Shown here one piece after another: positions 29,017-42,598 of a stretch of 64,000 nt of DNA. Origin of the DNA: Edaphochlamys debaryana (taxonomy: Eukaryota > Chlorophyta > Chlorophyceae > Chlamydomonadales). The translations under genes and the position numbers were made by a program. Numbering within the stretch: the first letter of the stretch is position 1; each line of letters begins with the position of its first letter. The notes beneath the pieces were generated by a model. That model was given only the letters and a program-made list of their open reading frames with translations, made no database searches and was not told the DNA's origin. Where the stretch lies: NCBI GenBank assembly GCA_016858145.1, contig JAEHOE010000180.1, positions 124,001 to 188,000 on the forward strand, read 5' to 3'.

Positions 29017-31271
29017 GCCGCCATGGCGACGCGCCATCATTGCAACCGTGACCTGTAGACAAGTCCACATGTAAGTTTAGCTTCTCACAAGGACATGGCT
29101 GGGCGCCTTCTTGGTTACATGGAATTCTGTGTCGCCCGGCGCCACCCACCAGTCAGAAGCAGCTTCTTACACAGCTACTTGCAACTTCATACAAAGTTAA
29201 AGAGTAAGTACAAGAGTACTCCGCGCTGTCGGTCGTCACGCAACAAGCTGGGCGGACGTTCAAGTGCTCGCTGTGCGCCTTCACAGAAGGCGAAGGCAGG
29301 CGATGTTCTTAGGACTTCCATCGTGCCCCAACGGTAACAAACCGGTCGCCGGGTGCGCCGTGCCGTGCCGTGCACTTTCGGGGACGCGGCGTGGGCCTGG
29401 GCCCCGATCGGGGCGCCATCCCGGCAGGCGCCCGTCAGCTTCGTTGCTACCCGCCCCGCCCCCACCCCTCCACGGCCGCCCACAAGATCATCTGCGGGAT
29501 TATGTTGATGTGGTGTGGTAGTAACACCAGCAGAGGTGATGTGAGGCGTGCCGCACCTGGGCCCGCCATGCAGGAAGCTGAGAAGCTGGGCAGTTGCTGA
29601 GGGCCCTCCTCGCTCGAGTGCCCTTCGATCCCCGCCGTCACCTCGTACAAGGAGGGGGCTGACAGAGGGTGCGCTCCACAGAGGGCTCATGTCGCTTGTC
29701 CCTCGGAGGGTGCTCTCTTCTGCGTAGTCTTGAGCTCAGCACGGCCATGGTGAGAGGGGATTAGACGAGAGGGGAGCGTGTGGAGCGTGGGTCAAAGCGA
29801 GTCGAAGGGGCAAGCTTCCTCCGTCTCGAGAAGCTCGGAACTGCCTCCCCTTCATGTATGAGCCACTGACACTGGTGGAGTATTGCCGAAGTGGGCGGCA
29901 CGAAGGCATTCCGCGGACGCGCCTGGGACGGCAATGGGACGGCGACGGAAAGCTGTGACGAGACATCACGAGCACCCGAGAACCTCCCACCAGAACCCAA
30001 GATATGCCCCCGGGCCACTTTACACGCGTGCACTGAAGTGCGAGCGAGACCCCGATAATGCACTGGGAGGGCGGAGGGTCCGAACTCGGAGAATGGGTTC
30101 GTGCCAAGCCATCTCCCCTGAGCCATCACGTCCGCACAACACCGACACGCTCAGCCCGCGATGCTACAAACTTTAGTTTCCTTATCCCTATCGCTTGTGA
30201 TTAAGGGCAGGGAAACTTAACGACCCAGCGCGAACTCAACCTGTTGGCAAGGCAGTCGCACCCATAGCCCAAAGAGCCATTCGGACATTCGTTGCGATAG
30301 TTATGGAGCACATTGAAGCTATGAGCGAGGTAGATCCGATAACTTTGCGCGCGGCTGTTGCAAGTTGCGGCGGTGCCGACCTCGGTCACACCTCGCCGAC
30401 CAAGCCCCGATCAGGCGCGATGTCGCTATTCTATCTCAGGCAAGTCAGATCCGTCGAGGAGGAAGTACTTGCAACACTTTTTCGCCGGTCGGCGCGGAAA
30501 TGTGTTTCGCCCCGCGTCCATCCTCGGCCCCCTGTCCCCCCGAAGCTTCGCGCACGATTTCCATGTACAGGAGGTGCAGGCACGGCCCCGGTAGTGTGTC
30601 AGGCGTCAGGTGTCAGGCGTCAGGCCCTGACAAGAGCTTGCGAGATACGTCATCTGCTTACGACCGCCAGCGCACATCTGCACAAGTTGAAGCTAGGCTC
30701 GACTCTTGTGTGGCGCGGGTTGCAGCAAGCCGCGCCGCGTTTGTGGGGCTATGTATACAAAGCTACGCAGCACGGGTGCATCGCGAGACTGCCATAAACA
30801 TCGCATTGCGGCATGTCGGTGTTGGGCCTGGACGCAGCCCTCAACGAACGCAGCGCGATGCCGTGGTCCCAACTGGCTGTGCTCCTGCGAGCGCGTCGCT
30901 GTAAGGGAATCCACTTTGCCGTCTAGGGCAACTTGCCTTCCCGGCCAGGCCCTGAACTGGTCCGCCGTCACGCCCCAACACGCTCCCCGCTTGACCCCGC
31001 GCCGACCCATATCTCCACGTCAGCCAACACGACACGCTGCCAGCCGCTGTGAAGAACTCTGCCCGTGTGGCCGGGAAACGCGGCCGGTATCGTGCCGTCG
31101 GCCTGGCCGGGAGCACGGGCACGGACTGCGAGGCCCAGGTCGGGCCCGATGCCATCGCTATTGAAGGCCCGACATAGTGCTCAGCACCCTTGAAGTCGGG
31201 CGTAGTGCTTGTGAACATACTAGATCTGTTAGGAAGGCCCGTGAGCTAGCAGCAGCCGCCTGTGACCAGCG
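29017..31271. other. 2.25 kb divergent promoter region
   Basis: Separates the start of protease copy A (29016, minus) from the start of the LysM-chitinase gene (31272, plus). No convincing gene, RNA or TATA element seen. A short GTGTCAGGCGTCAG tandem lies at about 30596-30630. Confidence 0.5.
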
Positions 31272-34200
31272 ATGGACCGCATTGCAAGCTTTTTTCTGGT
31301 CTTAATCCTGCTGGCCGTAGCAGCTCCTCCGGCAAGAGCTAGATATGGTGGTCGTAGAGGCGCTGCGCCGGTGGCAAGACGCGAGTCTCGCGAATGCGCG
31401 GGCTTTTCCTACACTGCCAAAGCCGGCGATACGTGCTGCGGGCTCGTTTGGGCATTGAAGGAGAACGACGATGCGTTCCTCTCTGCGAATGGCGCGGGCA
31501 TGTGTGCCGCACCCCTCGCACCCGGGAGCTCGGTGTGCGTGTCCAACAAGCCGTTCTCGGGCTCTCTCCCGGTGCCCGGGGGCGGAGGCGCTGGCAGCCC
31601 TGGCGGGGGTGACAGCGTCCCGCCCGTCGTGGTGCCGCCGAAAATCACATCAGCGTGTAAGCAGGAGCACCCAGTGGCAGCGGGGGAGACGTGCTCTTCT
31701 ATCTGGGAGGCAGCCAACTTGGACCCTGTTGCGTTCATGGGGCTCAACCCCTTCGTGGACTGCGCCTTCCTCTTTGCCGGCGCCACGGTGAGCAGCTCAT
31801 GGCGCAATGCAGTATAGGATGTGGGGGCATCAGTGACATGCTGCGAAGCCAGCTTGCTGGATGCTTGACGAATGCCCCTTACCGGGACCTTCCCTGCAGG
31901 TCTGTCTGGATGACGGCATCAAGCGAGAGGCACTCCGCGCTCCCGACCTCGTCTGCGTCAACTACACGGCGGTCGAAGGTGTGTCAGCGGCGGCGTGCCG
32001 TACATATCGAGGGCAGTACCGTACATCTGTCAGGGCCATCGGGATCTTCGTATGGGCATTGGGCAGGGGCTGGTCAGGAAAGGCGGGGATGCGGGGTTAG
32101 GTGTGTGCCCCGCAGGCTGTGTGACACATAAGGCTTCGTAGTGATCTCCTCTTTCCCTTTTAACCCGTTTCCCCGTGGACAGGTGACACGTGCTCCAGCA
32201 TCGGCTCCAAGTACGACGTCTCGCTTGACCTACTCAAGAACCTGAACCCTGCAATCTCCTGCGACGGTGGCACCTTCCCCCCGGGGACGCTCGTCTGTGC
32301 TGGGATGATCAACGTTGCAGACGTTCCGCCAGAGGGCCAGGTGAGGGCGTGAGGCGGCACGGGCTCGGTACGGTTACTCGAACTGCCGCGTTTGCAACCT
32401 GTGTGTCTGGCCCTGCTGCTTCCACTTTACGGCACCTGCTTCCCCGCCTAACCATGCCGCACGGTACGGCGCCCTTGCAGGTCTGTGTGACGTGGCACAC
32501 CGTCGTACCGGGTGACTCATGCAGCAGCATCGCCAGCGCTGCGGGCCTCAGCCTCAGCGGCTTCAAGGTCCTGAACAGTCAAGGCACGGACGGCGTGCTG
32601 GACTGCTCCAAGCTGGCGGCGGGCCAGAGGGTCTGCGTGGAGGTCGGGGAGCCCCGGCCCAGCCCCCCGCCGTCGCCCCCGCAACCGCCTATGGCATGCA
32701 AGGAGAGCCGCGTGGTGCAGCCGGGCCAGACGTGCTGGGACCTTGCTAGCAGCATTGGGCGCACCCTGGATGAGTTGCTGTCCTACAACCCTGCTCTGGA
32801 CTGCTCCGGGCTCCAAGCTGGGCAGCAGGTTTGCGTCCGGGTCGGGCCTGTGGAGCCGGAGGGCACCCCGGGACTACCGCCTGCGTCCCCCAGGCAGCCT
32901 CCCGGGCCGTGCCTGCAGTGGCACACGGTCGCTCTGGGTGACAGCTGCTGGCTGATTGCTTCGAATGCGGGAGTGTCGACAGATCAGCTCACCGCGGCCA
33001 ACCCCGGCCTCGATTGCGGCTCGCTTCATGCGGGGCAGCAGGTGTGTGTCGTGGCGGGCGCTGCTCCCCAGGACAGCCCGCCTCCTCCTCCTTCGTCCCC
33101 GTCCTCGGACCCCTCCGGCGGCTGCCAGCAATGGCACACAGTGGTTTCGGACGACACGTGTTGGGTCATTGCCTCAAGCGGGGGGGTATCGACCGATGCG
33201 CTTCTCGCCGCCAACCCCGGCCTTGACTGCGGCTCGCTTCAGCTTGGGCAGCAGGTGTGTGTGAAGGGAGATGCCACTCCCACGGACAGCCCTCCTCCTC
33301 CTCCTTCGTCCCCTTCCTCGGACCCCTCCGGCGGCTGCCAGCAATGGCACACGGTGGTTTCGGACGACACGTGTTGGGTCATTGCCTCAAGCGCGGGGGT
33401 GTCGACCGATCAGCTTCTCGCCGCCAACCCCGGCCTTGACTGCGGCTCGCTTCAGCTTGGGCAGCAGGTGTGTGTGAAGGGAGAAGCCACTCCCACGGAC
33501 AGCCCTCCTCCTCCTCCTTCGTCCCCTTCCTCGGACCCCTCCGGCGGCTGCCAGCAATGGCACACGGTGGTTTCGGACGACACGTGTTGGGTCATTGCCT
33601 CAAGCGCGGGGGTGTCGACCGATCAGCTTCTCGCCGCCAACCCCGGCCTTGACTGCGGCTCGCTTCAGCTTGGGCAGCAGGTGTGTGTGAAGGGAGATGC
33701 CACTCCCACGGACAGCCCTCCTCCTCCTCCTTCGTCCCCTTCCTCGGACCCCTCCGGCGGCTGCCAGCAATGGCACACGGTGGTTTCGGACGACACGTGT
33801 TGGGTCATTGCCTCAAGCGCGGGGGTGTCGACCGATCAGCTTCTCGCCGCCAACCCCGGCCTTGACTGCGGCTCGCTTCAGCTTGGGCAGCAGGTGTGTG
33901 TGAAGGGAGATGCCACTCCCACGGACAGCCCTCCTCCTCCTCCTTCGTCCCCTTCCTCGGACCCCTCCGGCGGCTGCCAGCAATGGCACACGGTGGTTTC
34001 GGACGACACGTGTTGGGTCATTGCCTCAAGCGCGGGGGTGTCGACCGATCAGCTTCTCGCCGCCAACCCCGGCCTTGACTGCGGCTCGCTTCAGCTTGGG
34101 CAGCAGGTGTGTGTGAAGGGAGAAGCCACTCCCACGGACAGCCCGCCGCCGCTGTCGTCTCCTCCGTCACCATCAGCACCGCCCCCGTCACGTCCCAACT

Positions 34201-37200
34201 CACCTCTCCTATCGCCGCCGCCGCCAGCTCCGCCGCCACCACCGCCTCCGCCGTCCCCGTCGCCAGCGTTCTCACACACACCGCCCCTCTCGCCTAGCGC
34301 TGCCTCGCCGCAGCTCCCCCCGCCGGCCTCTCCCTTTGCCCCTCTTGACTCCTCGCCGCAGCTCCCCCCGCCGGCCTCCCCCCCTGCAGCCCCTGCTGCT
34401 CCATCACCTTTTGACTCCCCGCCGCCAGAGGGCCTAGAGCAGACGCCCCCAGCCGTTGTGGCCCCTCCATCAGTACCGGTACCGGTACAGTCCCCGCCAC
34501 CGGCCTACAACCCTGGAGGCTACTACTACGGAGCGCCCAGCTACCCTCCGCCCTCCTACGGCTACGGGTTCTACCCTGACCCTCCCTCGTACCCGCCGCC
34601 AACTGTTCCGGGGTCTCCGTTGGTTATCGAAGACGCCCCCCCGCCTCCTGAGGCCCCCTCCAGTCCTCTGGAGCCTTCCACGCCCCCACCGGAATGGCCG
34701 TTGCCGCCGTCCCTGCCGCCGCCGCAATTACCGCAATCCCCACCACCACCTTCGAGCCCCGCCCCGCCACCACCGCCACCGCCTCCCCCATCGCCCGACC
34801 CTCCGACGCCCCCTGTACCTGCCCCGCCGCCGCCTCCCCCGCCGCCCCCACCGACGCCCTCGCCCTCGCCGCCTGAGGGCCCTGCCTGCACACAAGAATA
34901 CACGGTCGTTTCTGGCGACGGCTGTTGGGCCATTGGCCAAGCTCATGGCCTGACCGTTGACCAGCTCCTCGCCCTCAACCCCGGCCTCGACTGCTCTTTG
35001 CTTCAAGTCGGCCAGACCCTCTGCCTATCGCAAGGCGACGGCGATCCAGGCTCACCCTCCACCGATCCCAACTGCGGATCTCACCACTCAGTCGTGTCTG
35101 GAGACACGTGTTGGGACTTAAGTTCCCGTTTCGGATTGCAGCTCCTACAGCTTCAGGATCTAAATCCCGGCGTGGATTGCAACAGGCTGTGGATCGGGCA
35201 GCAGCTGTGCGTGGCGCCGCCCCCGCCGGCCTGCGCCTCGTGGCACACCGTGGCTTCGGGAGACACATGTTGGGACATCGGCGCCGCCGCCGGCATCGGC
35301 CTCGACGGCCTCCGTACGCTCAACCCGGGGGTGCATTGTGACGCACTGCAGCCGGGCATGCAGCTGTGCGTGGCATCCGCCGCATCAGGTGCGTGCAGGC
35401 CGATGGCATGGATGGTTAGGGTGCGCGGAGCGAGTCCAAGGCTAGTCCGTTTGCTCCGGCGCTGATAGCACCCAAACCTTCCCCTTCAACCTGCCTCTGT
35501 TGCCTCTGCTGCCTCTGCTGCTCCCCCTGCGGGCTCAGGGAGGCGACGGCAGCTGCTGGCCCACCGCCTGCGGGACGCTCGACCCTGGGCCCGGTTCGCG
35601 CACACCTGGGACGGCAGCCCGCAGCGGCGCTCACGAAGCGCCATGGAGCGGGCCGCCGCCGAGGCGGCCGTGACTTGCCGTAGCCGCTACTCGACCCTGG
35701 CGGACGACCACTGCTTTGGCATCCGCGCCGTGTTCGGGCTGTCGGAGCGGCAGCTCCTCGCCCTCAACCCCCACATCGCCTGCCCGGCTCCCGGGCCCAA
35801 CGTGCGCGTGTGCGTGGCGGGCGAGGCGGAGCCGGGGCATGCTGCGCGGGAGAAAGGTGAGGGCTGCTGGAGGTGTGGGGCGGGAGGAGCGGGCAGGGCT
35901 GCGCAATTTGGGGCGGAGAAGCGGGAATAGGGTTTCCCTCCCTACGCTTAGGGCAAGCTGCGAGCAGGCCGAGGGGTCGGGCTCCTCCGTGACTCCGTCC
36001 CACTAGTCCCACACCCTCCCCTCTGTGCTCTGTGGTCCGCAGGCGCTGGCGGAGCCGCATCGCGGACGGCCCACGTGCGTAGCGGTGGTTCGGAGCAGGT
36101 GCGTGAGGGGAGGGCTGGACGGGGCTTACGGAACTACTCCCCGCCGCTCCTTGCATGACTCCAAGCGGCACCTGCCCCCTTGGCTGGACCGCACCCAGGA
36201 CCCCGCCCAAGCAACTTCAGGGCGCCACGCGAGCTGCGGTCCCGCTCCCCTGGCACGTGTGGTCATACCCGACCACGTCCTCACCTGCAACCAACTCTCC
36301 TGGCACCTGGCCACGCCGCTTCGGACGCTGGTGGAGCTCAACCCGGGCGCTTTGAGGGCCTCGTGCGGCAGCCTAGCAGCGGCCCAACCGCAGTCGAACG
36401 ATGAGAATGGCGGCGGCAGCGCGGAGGGGGACAGCAGCAGCAGCAGCAGCAGTGGCATCCCCGACCCCGCAGACACTGAGGACGACGCGCCGCTGTTCGG
36501 TCACGTGACTTCGCGGCAGCGGCCCCGGCTGAGGGTGTGCGTGGACCCGGCTGCGTCCGCCTGCCCCCCCGGGAGCACCCTGCGTCGAGTTGAGCCGGGC
36601 GACAGGTGCGTGGGGCCTACCTAGGCTAAATACCACCCCTTCTCAAGAGAGCCCTGCTGAGCTGGTGTCCCCTTGCTTACCGGTAATCTTGGGGTTCCGC
36701 CCTCTGCGGCGCGTCTGGACTGACGGGCCTCTTGCCACACCTAACCCGTCCTCTGCCGTGTGCCCCTGCTGCCCTCAGCTGTGGGTCGCTCGCCTTTTCC
36801 GGCGGACCCGCCCCGGTGGACGCCAAGCTCTTCCAGGCCGCCAACCCCCGCCTCAACTGCTCCCACGCGCCCCTGCCGCCCGGCTGGCCGGCCTGCGTGC
36901 CCCCGCGCACCCCCCACGACCATGACACATTGCTCGTCCTGGCCGCCGCCTTGGCTGACCACCTCCCAGCCGACGCGGGCGATGGCGTGACTAATGACAA
37001 GCTGTGGGGGCCCCTGTCAGCTCTGGCCTCCAACACGCTGCCCGGAAGCGCCTACGCTTCGGACACCCAGAGCAGCAGCGGTGGCTGGAAAGCGGATGGC
37101 GGCGGCGGCTCTTCGTCTCCCATGATGACTAAGGCCGAGGTCGCCGACCTGGCCCTTCAACTCCTGGTGGTTGCCGCACAGCCCGACGCGCACGCGACCC

Positions 37201-40200
37201 TTGTGGGCCTGGCGAAGGAGGACCCGGACTTTGCGGGCTACCAGGCGAATCTTCAGGCCTCCGTACGGCGTGACTACTGTGCCGTACTGGCCCGCAGCCC
37301 GCTCATCCCGGCTGACGTGGCGCAGTGCATGTGCGCTAGCCACACGTCCTTCCTGCACTGCACCGCCCGGGCGGCGTTGCTGTTCGAGGAGCTGTCTCGG
37401 GTGCACAACGGCGAGCCGCCGCTGCTCCGGGACGTGGGCGTCAGCGCTATCGGTGTCACTACTGCCGGTGCAGGCTTGTTTGGTGCGGACGGGCAGAACG
37501 CAGCAACCGCAGCTGATGAAGACGGGGTCCTTGTGGAAATCGACGAGGAGGTGGAGGAGGAGGAGGAGCAAGAGGGGGGGCTGCTTGGCGGGGGCCTCCG
37601 GCGCCAAGCCTTGGACCATGAGGCATGGGCGGAGGGATCATCCGTACACGGCGATACAAGCTACCGCGCTCTTGCGCGCGTCCTATCGGAGCAGGTGGCC
37701 GTCGTTCTCCGCCAGATGGAAAGCCAACCAGCCGATCTATCGGAGGACGGTTCGTCCTGGGACAAGCATCAGGGGGGCCTGATGCACGATCGAAGCATGC
37801 TCCAGCGCCCGTGGGGCGGCTCGGCCTTGATGACCCCCCTGGTGCATGGGCGCATGCTGGAGGAGGAGGGGGCCGACTTGTCGGGAGTCAAGCCGGACTC
37901 CTTCCTCAAGCGCACCCAGGCGCTGTACAAGTGAGCGAGTGGGCGGCACGATGGGCAGCAGCAGCACCGAAGTGACCGGGTGGTGGTGCGGGCGATGTGC
38001 GGTTGGTACTCAGCTCGTCCGAGCAGTGCCTAGGCCAAGGGCAGGGCTTAAGACGGCCCACCCTCACGCCCCGCTCCCCAACCGTCAATAATCCCCTCCG
38101 TCCTCCACCCCTTTTCCAACCCGCCTCCTGTGCGCCCCCGCAGGAAGACCTGCAGCTGGAACTTCCTCAAGAACGGCACCACCACCAGCGGCGACAAGAA
38201 GGCGGACGTTATGCAGGTGCTCAAAGCCATCGTCAGCGGCTGCTTCAAGATCGAGTGCTGCATGCCCGTGCTCGAAGTCCTCAAGTTCTGTGGCTCCATG
38301 AGCGCCTGCGTGCCGGCGGTCAAGGTGCGTGCCGTGCGTCCGTAACTACAATCGCACGGCTATACGGCATGCATGAGCTGCGGCTGTACGGCATGTGCAT
38401 GCACACAACTTCGGAGCGGCAGGCAGGTACTGATGAATAGTGGTCCATGCCACGCCCGACATGCAGTGCTGCCGATCGATAACCCGCTCCGTCCTCTGCC
38501 CCTGCCTTCTCTCGTCCGCCGACAGGTCTTCGGTCTCATGGGGGCTAAGCAGGGCCTGTCCGCGATGACGTGCGTCACCGGCACGCGCCGCTGCCCCACC
38601 TCCCAGTCCTCCAACGCGGCCAGCGAGGCGGCGCTGTGGAAGACGCCGGTGGACTCCAAGGTCACCATCCTGGACCTGTCGCTGTGCCTCAACACGGACC
38701 TGGTGCCTGGATCCTCATGGGCCTTCAGCCTGCTCAGCATCGACCCCTGCTGGGACCTGATCAACATCGGATTCTACCCTGCGCGAATGACGTTCCAGAT
38801 CTCGGTGGGTGTTGTGGGTGCGTGGTTCATGGGTGGGCGTTGCCACCGCCGGGCGGCGGAGGCACCTGCGGAAGAAAGTCACGGGACGAGAAGGACTCCC
38901 GCGCCAGCCCCTCACCTTCCCACGTTCCCCACCTGCTGACCGGTTGTGGTTGTTCCCTCGAATAAACCCTCCCTTCCGGTTGCCTGCCTGCCTGCCCTGC
39001 CCCGCCCTGCCCTGCGCAGTCCATGATCTCGCTGTGGCTGGTGCTCCGCCTAGAGCTATCGCTTCAAGTCGCGGCCAGGGACCCCTTCCCGCGCATCTGC
39101 CAGCAGGAAGCGTACCGCTGCGAGGACTTCTGCAAGGTGGATGGGTGCTCAACGCCAACCAGCAGCTCCTGTCTCCTAGGAGCCAGGCCTGGCACCTAGA
39201 TAGCTCCTGGGCATGCGGCCCGCCCTGGGTCCCCGTCCCCCGGCCAGATCCTCGAGTTGGGCCTCGAGGCCGGGGCTTGGGGTCAGGGGCCATTGGAAAT
39301 AAAGCCATGGCAGCGCACCCGACACCTACGGCACCCTTGCATGCCCACTCATCCTTTCTCCCCCATCCTGCCCCCAACCTCCCCACAGATGCGCGGAGGC
39401 GACACCATCTTCAACGCCGTGCTCCGCTTCAAAATGGGCCCCTGGGACAAGGAGTGGCCCATCAACGAGGGCGGCGCCAGCCGCCCCTGCTTCTCCGGGC
39501 GCCGCCTGGCCCTCTCTGACACCCCCTCCTCCTCCACATCTACCACACCCTCCTATGCTACAACCTTTGCTGAGTCATCCGTGCTACCCGACATGGCGTC
39601 AGCCACCACGCCGCAGCCCTCCCCTAAGCGGCGCGCAACACTGGAGGACGGCGACCAAGGCCCCCCCGAGGCGCCCGCCGGCAAGCGGGTCATCGCCTAC
39701 TACCCCAACTGGTACATCTACCAGCACGCCAACAAGCCGCCGCTGCTGCCCGGAGCCATCCCGCTCATTTCCCATATCAACTACGTGAGCGCACGGGCGA
39801 GGGCGGGTGTGGAATGGAAAGAGGAGGGGATGTGGGGAAGCGGAGGGAGGGAGTAGAAGGTCTGGGGCGTGGGTTAAGAGCGAGAGATTATTGCACGTGT
39901 CGTACCGGCATGTGACGGTTGTGCCGCCTCCGGTCCCGATTGCGCAGGCCTTCGCCACGGTGTCATACCACCCCGGCTCCGATACCTACTACCTGGACTA
40001 CGCAGATCCCTGGTAATTCATGCCGTACGTCAACCCGTACGGAAGCCCCTGTGGCGGGGCCTTGCCGGTCCTGCTCCGCGCCTCGCTCTCTCTTACTCCG
40101 CCCACCTCCTCCACACATTCCCTGCCTCCCTCCCCACCCCTTGATCACCCCCCAGGGCCGACGTGGGCGTGTGCCTGCACCCCGAGGACGACTACGCCGC

Positions 40201-42598
40201 CTGCACCAGCGGCCTGGTCTGCCTGGACGTGCCCATCAACTGCCCCAACGGCGCCGTCAGCCACGTGCCCACCATCGCCACGCCCAACCCCACCGACGCC
40301 GGCGGCACCTGCAGCACGCCCGCCGGCCAGGGCTGCTACAACCCCGGCGGCCCGCCCAAGCCAGACAACCGGGTGTACCCCTGCTACACCAGCATCAACG
40401 AGGGCTACATGCGGTGAGCGGGTCGGTCAGAGCTGAGCGCTGATTTCTGTGTGTACGAGCGCGCTCTTATCCCAGGGGGGGTTCAAGTCGAGGGGTCAAG
40501 TGCGAGGGGCTGACCGCCGGAGGGTACTGACCTCGTCCACCCTGGTGCCCCGCACAGGCCCTTCTGGTCCAACCCCGACTACCCGCCCCCGCGGCACCGC
40601 AATGCGTGTGGCCAGTTTGCGTGAGTGGCTGCGCGCATGGGTATCCTTGGTAGCTGCCTCATGCCGAGCGCCTGATGCCTTGCTTGCCATTCTGCGGCAA
40701 CTCCGTCAAGAGCACATCCGGCTCTGGCGTCGTCGGTCTCGTGTGGGGGTTTTGGCCCTCACTCACCCCGCCCTGTCTGATCTGCGCAGCTACCTGCTCA
40801 AGGAGATCGGCATGTCGGAGGAGGGCAAGCACATCCGCATGATGCTGTCGGTGGGCGGTTGGTACGACTCGACCTTCTTCAGCCTTGCCACGGGTACGTG
40901 TCACGTACGGGTGACGACGTCCTCCGCGCAAGCCCCCTGCCCCCAAATTTATCAACCTCTTATAACTGCTAGCTCGCCCCGTCCCATGCTTGTTTGCAGC
41001 CACGGCCGAGCACCGTGCCAAGCTGATTCGCTCCATCGTTGACTTCATCGTGATGTACGGCTTCGACGGCGTCGACCTGGACTGGGAGTTTCCGGGCTTC
41101 GAGCACGGCGGCCAACCGCCGTACGGCATGACTGATGACGGCAACCCGGACGACATGAAGGACTGCGCCGACCCCACCAAGTCCTGCAAGGTCCGTCGGC
41201 TTCGTCCGCTGAGCATGCGTTCCTCCGCACGCCCCGGCACTTCCTCACACGCTTCGCTTCCACCCCTGCCCTTCGCACGGTCCCCTCCCACGCACGGCAG
41301 CCCTCCGAAACCAACCCCTCCTCCCTTCATCCTTCACCCTCCTCCCATCACCGACCCTTCCCCTTCACCCTCCCGCTCCCTCCCTCCCCTCCTCAACTCC
41401 CGCAGGTGGACCGCTCCCGCGACGGCGCCCAGCTGGTGGCCTTCCTCCAGGAGCTGCGCGCCGCCTTCTCGGGGCGGGTGTCATGGCGCAACGAGCCCTA
41501 CCGCATCTCCATGGCCACCGGCGCCGGCAACAACCTGCTGGCCCGCTACCAGCTGCGCGAGACGTGCGCGGCGCTCGACTTCGTCAACATCATGGCATAC
41601 GACCTGCACGGTGCGCGCGGGCGTGCGCTGCTTTCGCTGCTAGATTGCCCCCCGCCCCCGGCGGCCTTGCGTGCCAGGACCCCCTGCACACCGCCTCCGT
41701 CCCGCACCTCGCTCAACGCCTTGCTCTCTCGTATCGACTTCGCGCCTCCGTCCACTCACACCCTCATGCCACTCAATGCCTGCTGCCCCCCGCCCGCACC
41801 TTCTTGTCCACGCACGCCTCTCCTGCTCCGCAGGCGCGTGGGACCCCATCACCAACCACCAGGCGCCGCTCTACGGCCACACGCCCGGTTTTGCGCCCGG
41901 CCGTGACGGTGCCCGCGAGTTCAGCGTGGACGATGCCGTGTCCATGTTCCTAGACGCCGGGTGCGACCCGGCCAAGGTCAACATGGGCATCCCCTTCTAC
42001 GGCCGCGTGTTCAAGGGCGTGGGGCAGGGGGCGGACCACTCCAAGGTGGGGAGGGGGAGGAGGGGGGCTGGGAAGTGGGGGAGAGAGGAAGGGGTTGCGT
42101 ACGGCTGAGGTGAGTAGCGAGGCGCGGGTGACAAGTGCGAGGGCCAGGTGTGGGGGGTCACGGCAGGCAGTCTTGCAGATGCCTGCGTGGGTCCTTGCTG
42201 GGGTGTGGCTCCTCCCGCCCTGTCCTCATTTTGCCCTCCCCTCCCCACCCGCTACCCTCCAGGTGTGCAGCATGCAGAGTCAGGGCACGCCCAAGCCCCC
42301 GGGCCTCTACATGCCGCACCAGGGCAGCCTGCCCGCTTCGGAGAGCATCATCGATTATGGCAAGATCCGCTCGACGTACCCGGGCCTGCAGTCGTACTAC
42401 GACGAGGATTCCAAGGCGTCGTACGGTTACGATCCGGCCACGGGAGTTTTCGTGACGTACGACGATGAGCGCGTGATTGCTGACAAGGTGGCGTACATCA
42501 AGGCCCGGGGCCTAGGCGGGGCCATGTTCTGGGTGTTGGGTGGGGATGACGACTCTCAGACGCTGCTGCGGGCGGTGTACAACGGACTCAACAGCTAG
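31272..42598 (+). CDS. secreted multi-LysM GH18 chitinase
   Basis: Twenty exons in consistent phase give about 2,666 residues: 31272-31787, 31900-31978, 32183-32340, 32481-35388, 35539-35856, 36043-36098, 36199 (or 36166)-36605, 36779-37930, 38144-38324, 38526-38804, 39020-39136, 39389-39784, 39948-40012, 40156-40413, 40558-40620, 40790-40893, 41000-41190, 41406-41610, 41834-42045, 42263-42598. A signal peptide (MDRIASFFLVLILLAVAA) is followed by about 17 Cys-flanked LysM modules (pattern WHTV..GDTCW...LNPGLDC...GQQVCV), a long Pro-rich spacer (34140-34880), a Cys-rich region of unknown fold (36900-39130) and a GH18 barrel (AYYPNWYI, MLSVGGW, DGVDLDWEF with the catalytic Glu, MAYDLHG, MFWVLGG). 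LysM binds chitin-type glycans and GH18 hydrolyses them, so an extracellular role in wall remodelling or defence against chitinous organisms is likely. Fusion of both halves rests on phase continuity; two adjacent genes cannot be excluded. Confidence 0.85.
33071..34144 (+). repeat. five near-identical 213-bp tandem repeats encoding LysM modules
   Basis: Units start near 33120, 33333, 33546, 33759 and 33972. Each encodes 71 residues: one LysM module plus a linker with [15 protein letters not shown]. Later units are almost base-identical, differing mainly at a GAT/GAA codon (Asp/Glu); the first is slightly diverged. A more diverged module precedes at about 32910. Confidence 0.95.

Noticed and set aside
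33071..34144. Regular tandem repeats that could be mistaken for a CRISPR array or satellite
   Set aside because: The period is 213 bp and every unit is in frame and encodes a LysM module with conserved Cys, Trp and Asn-Pro.
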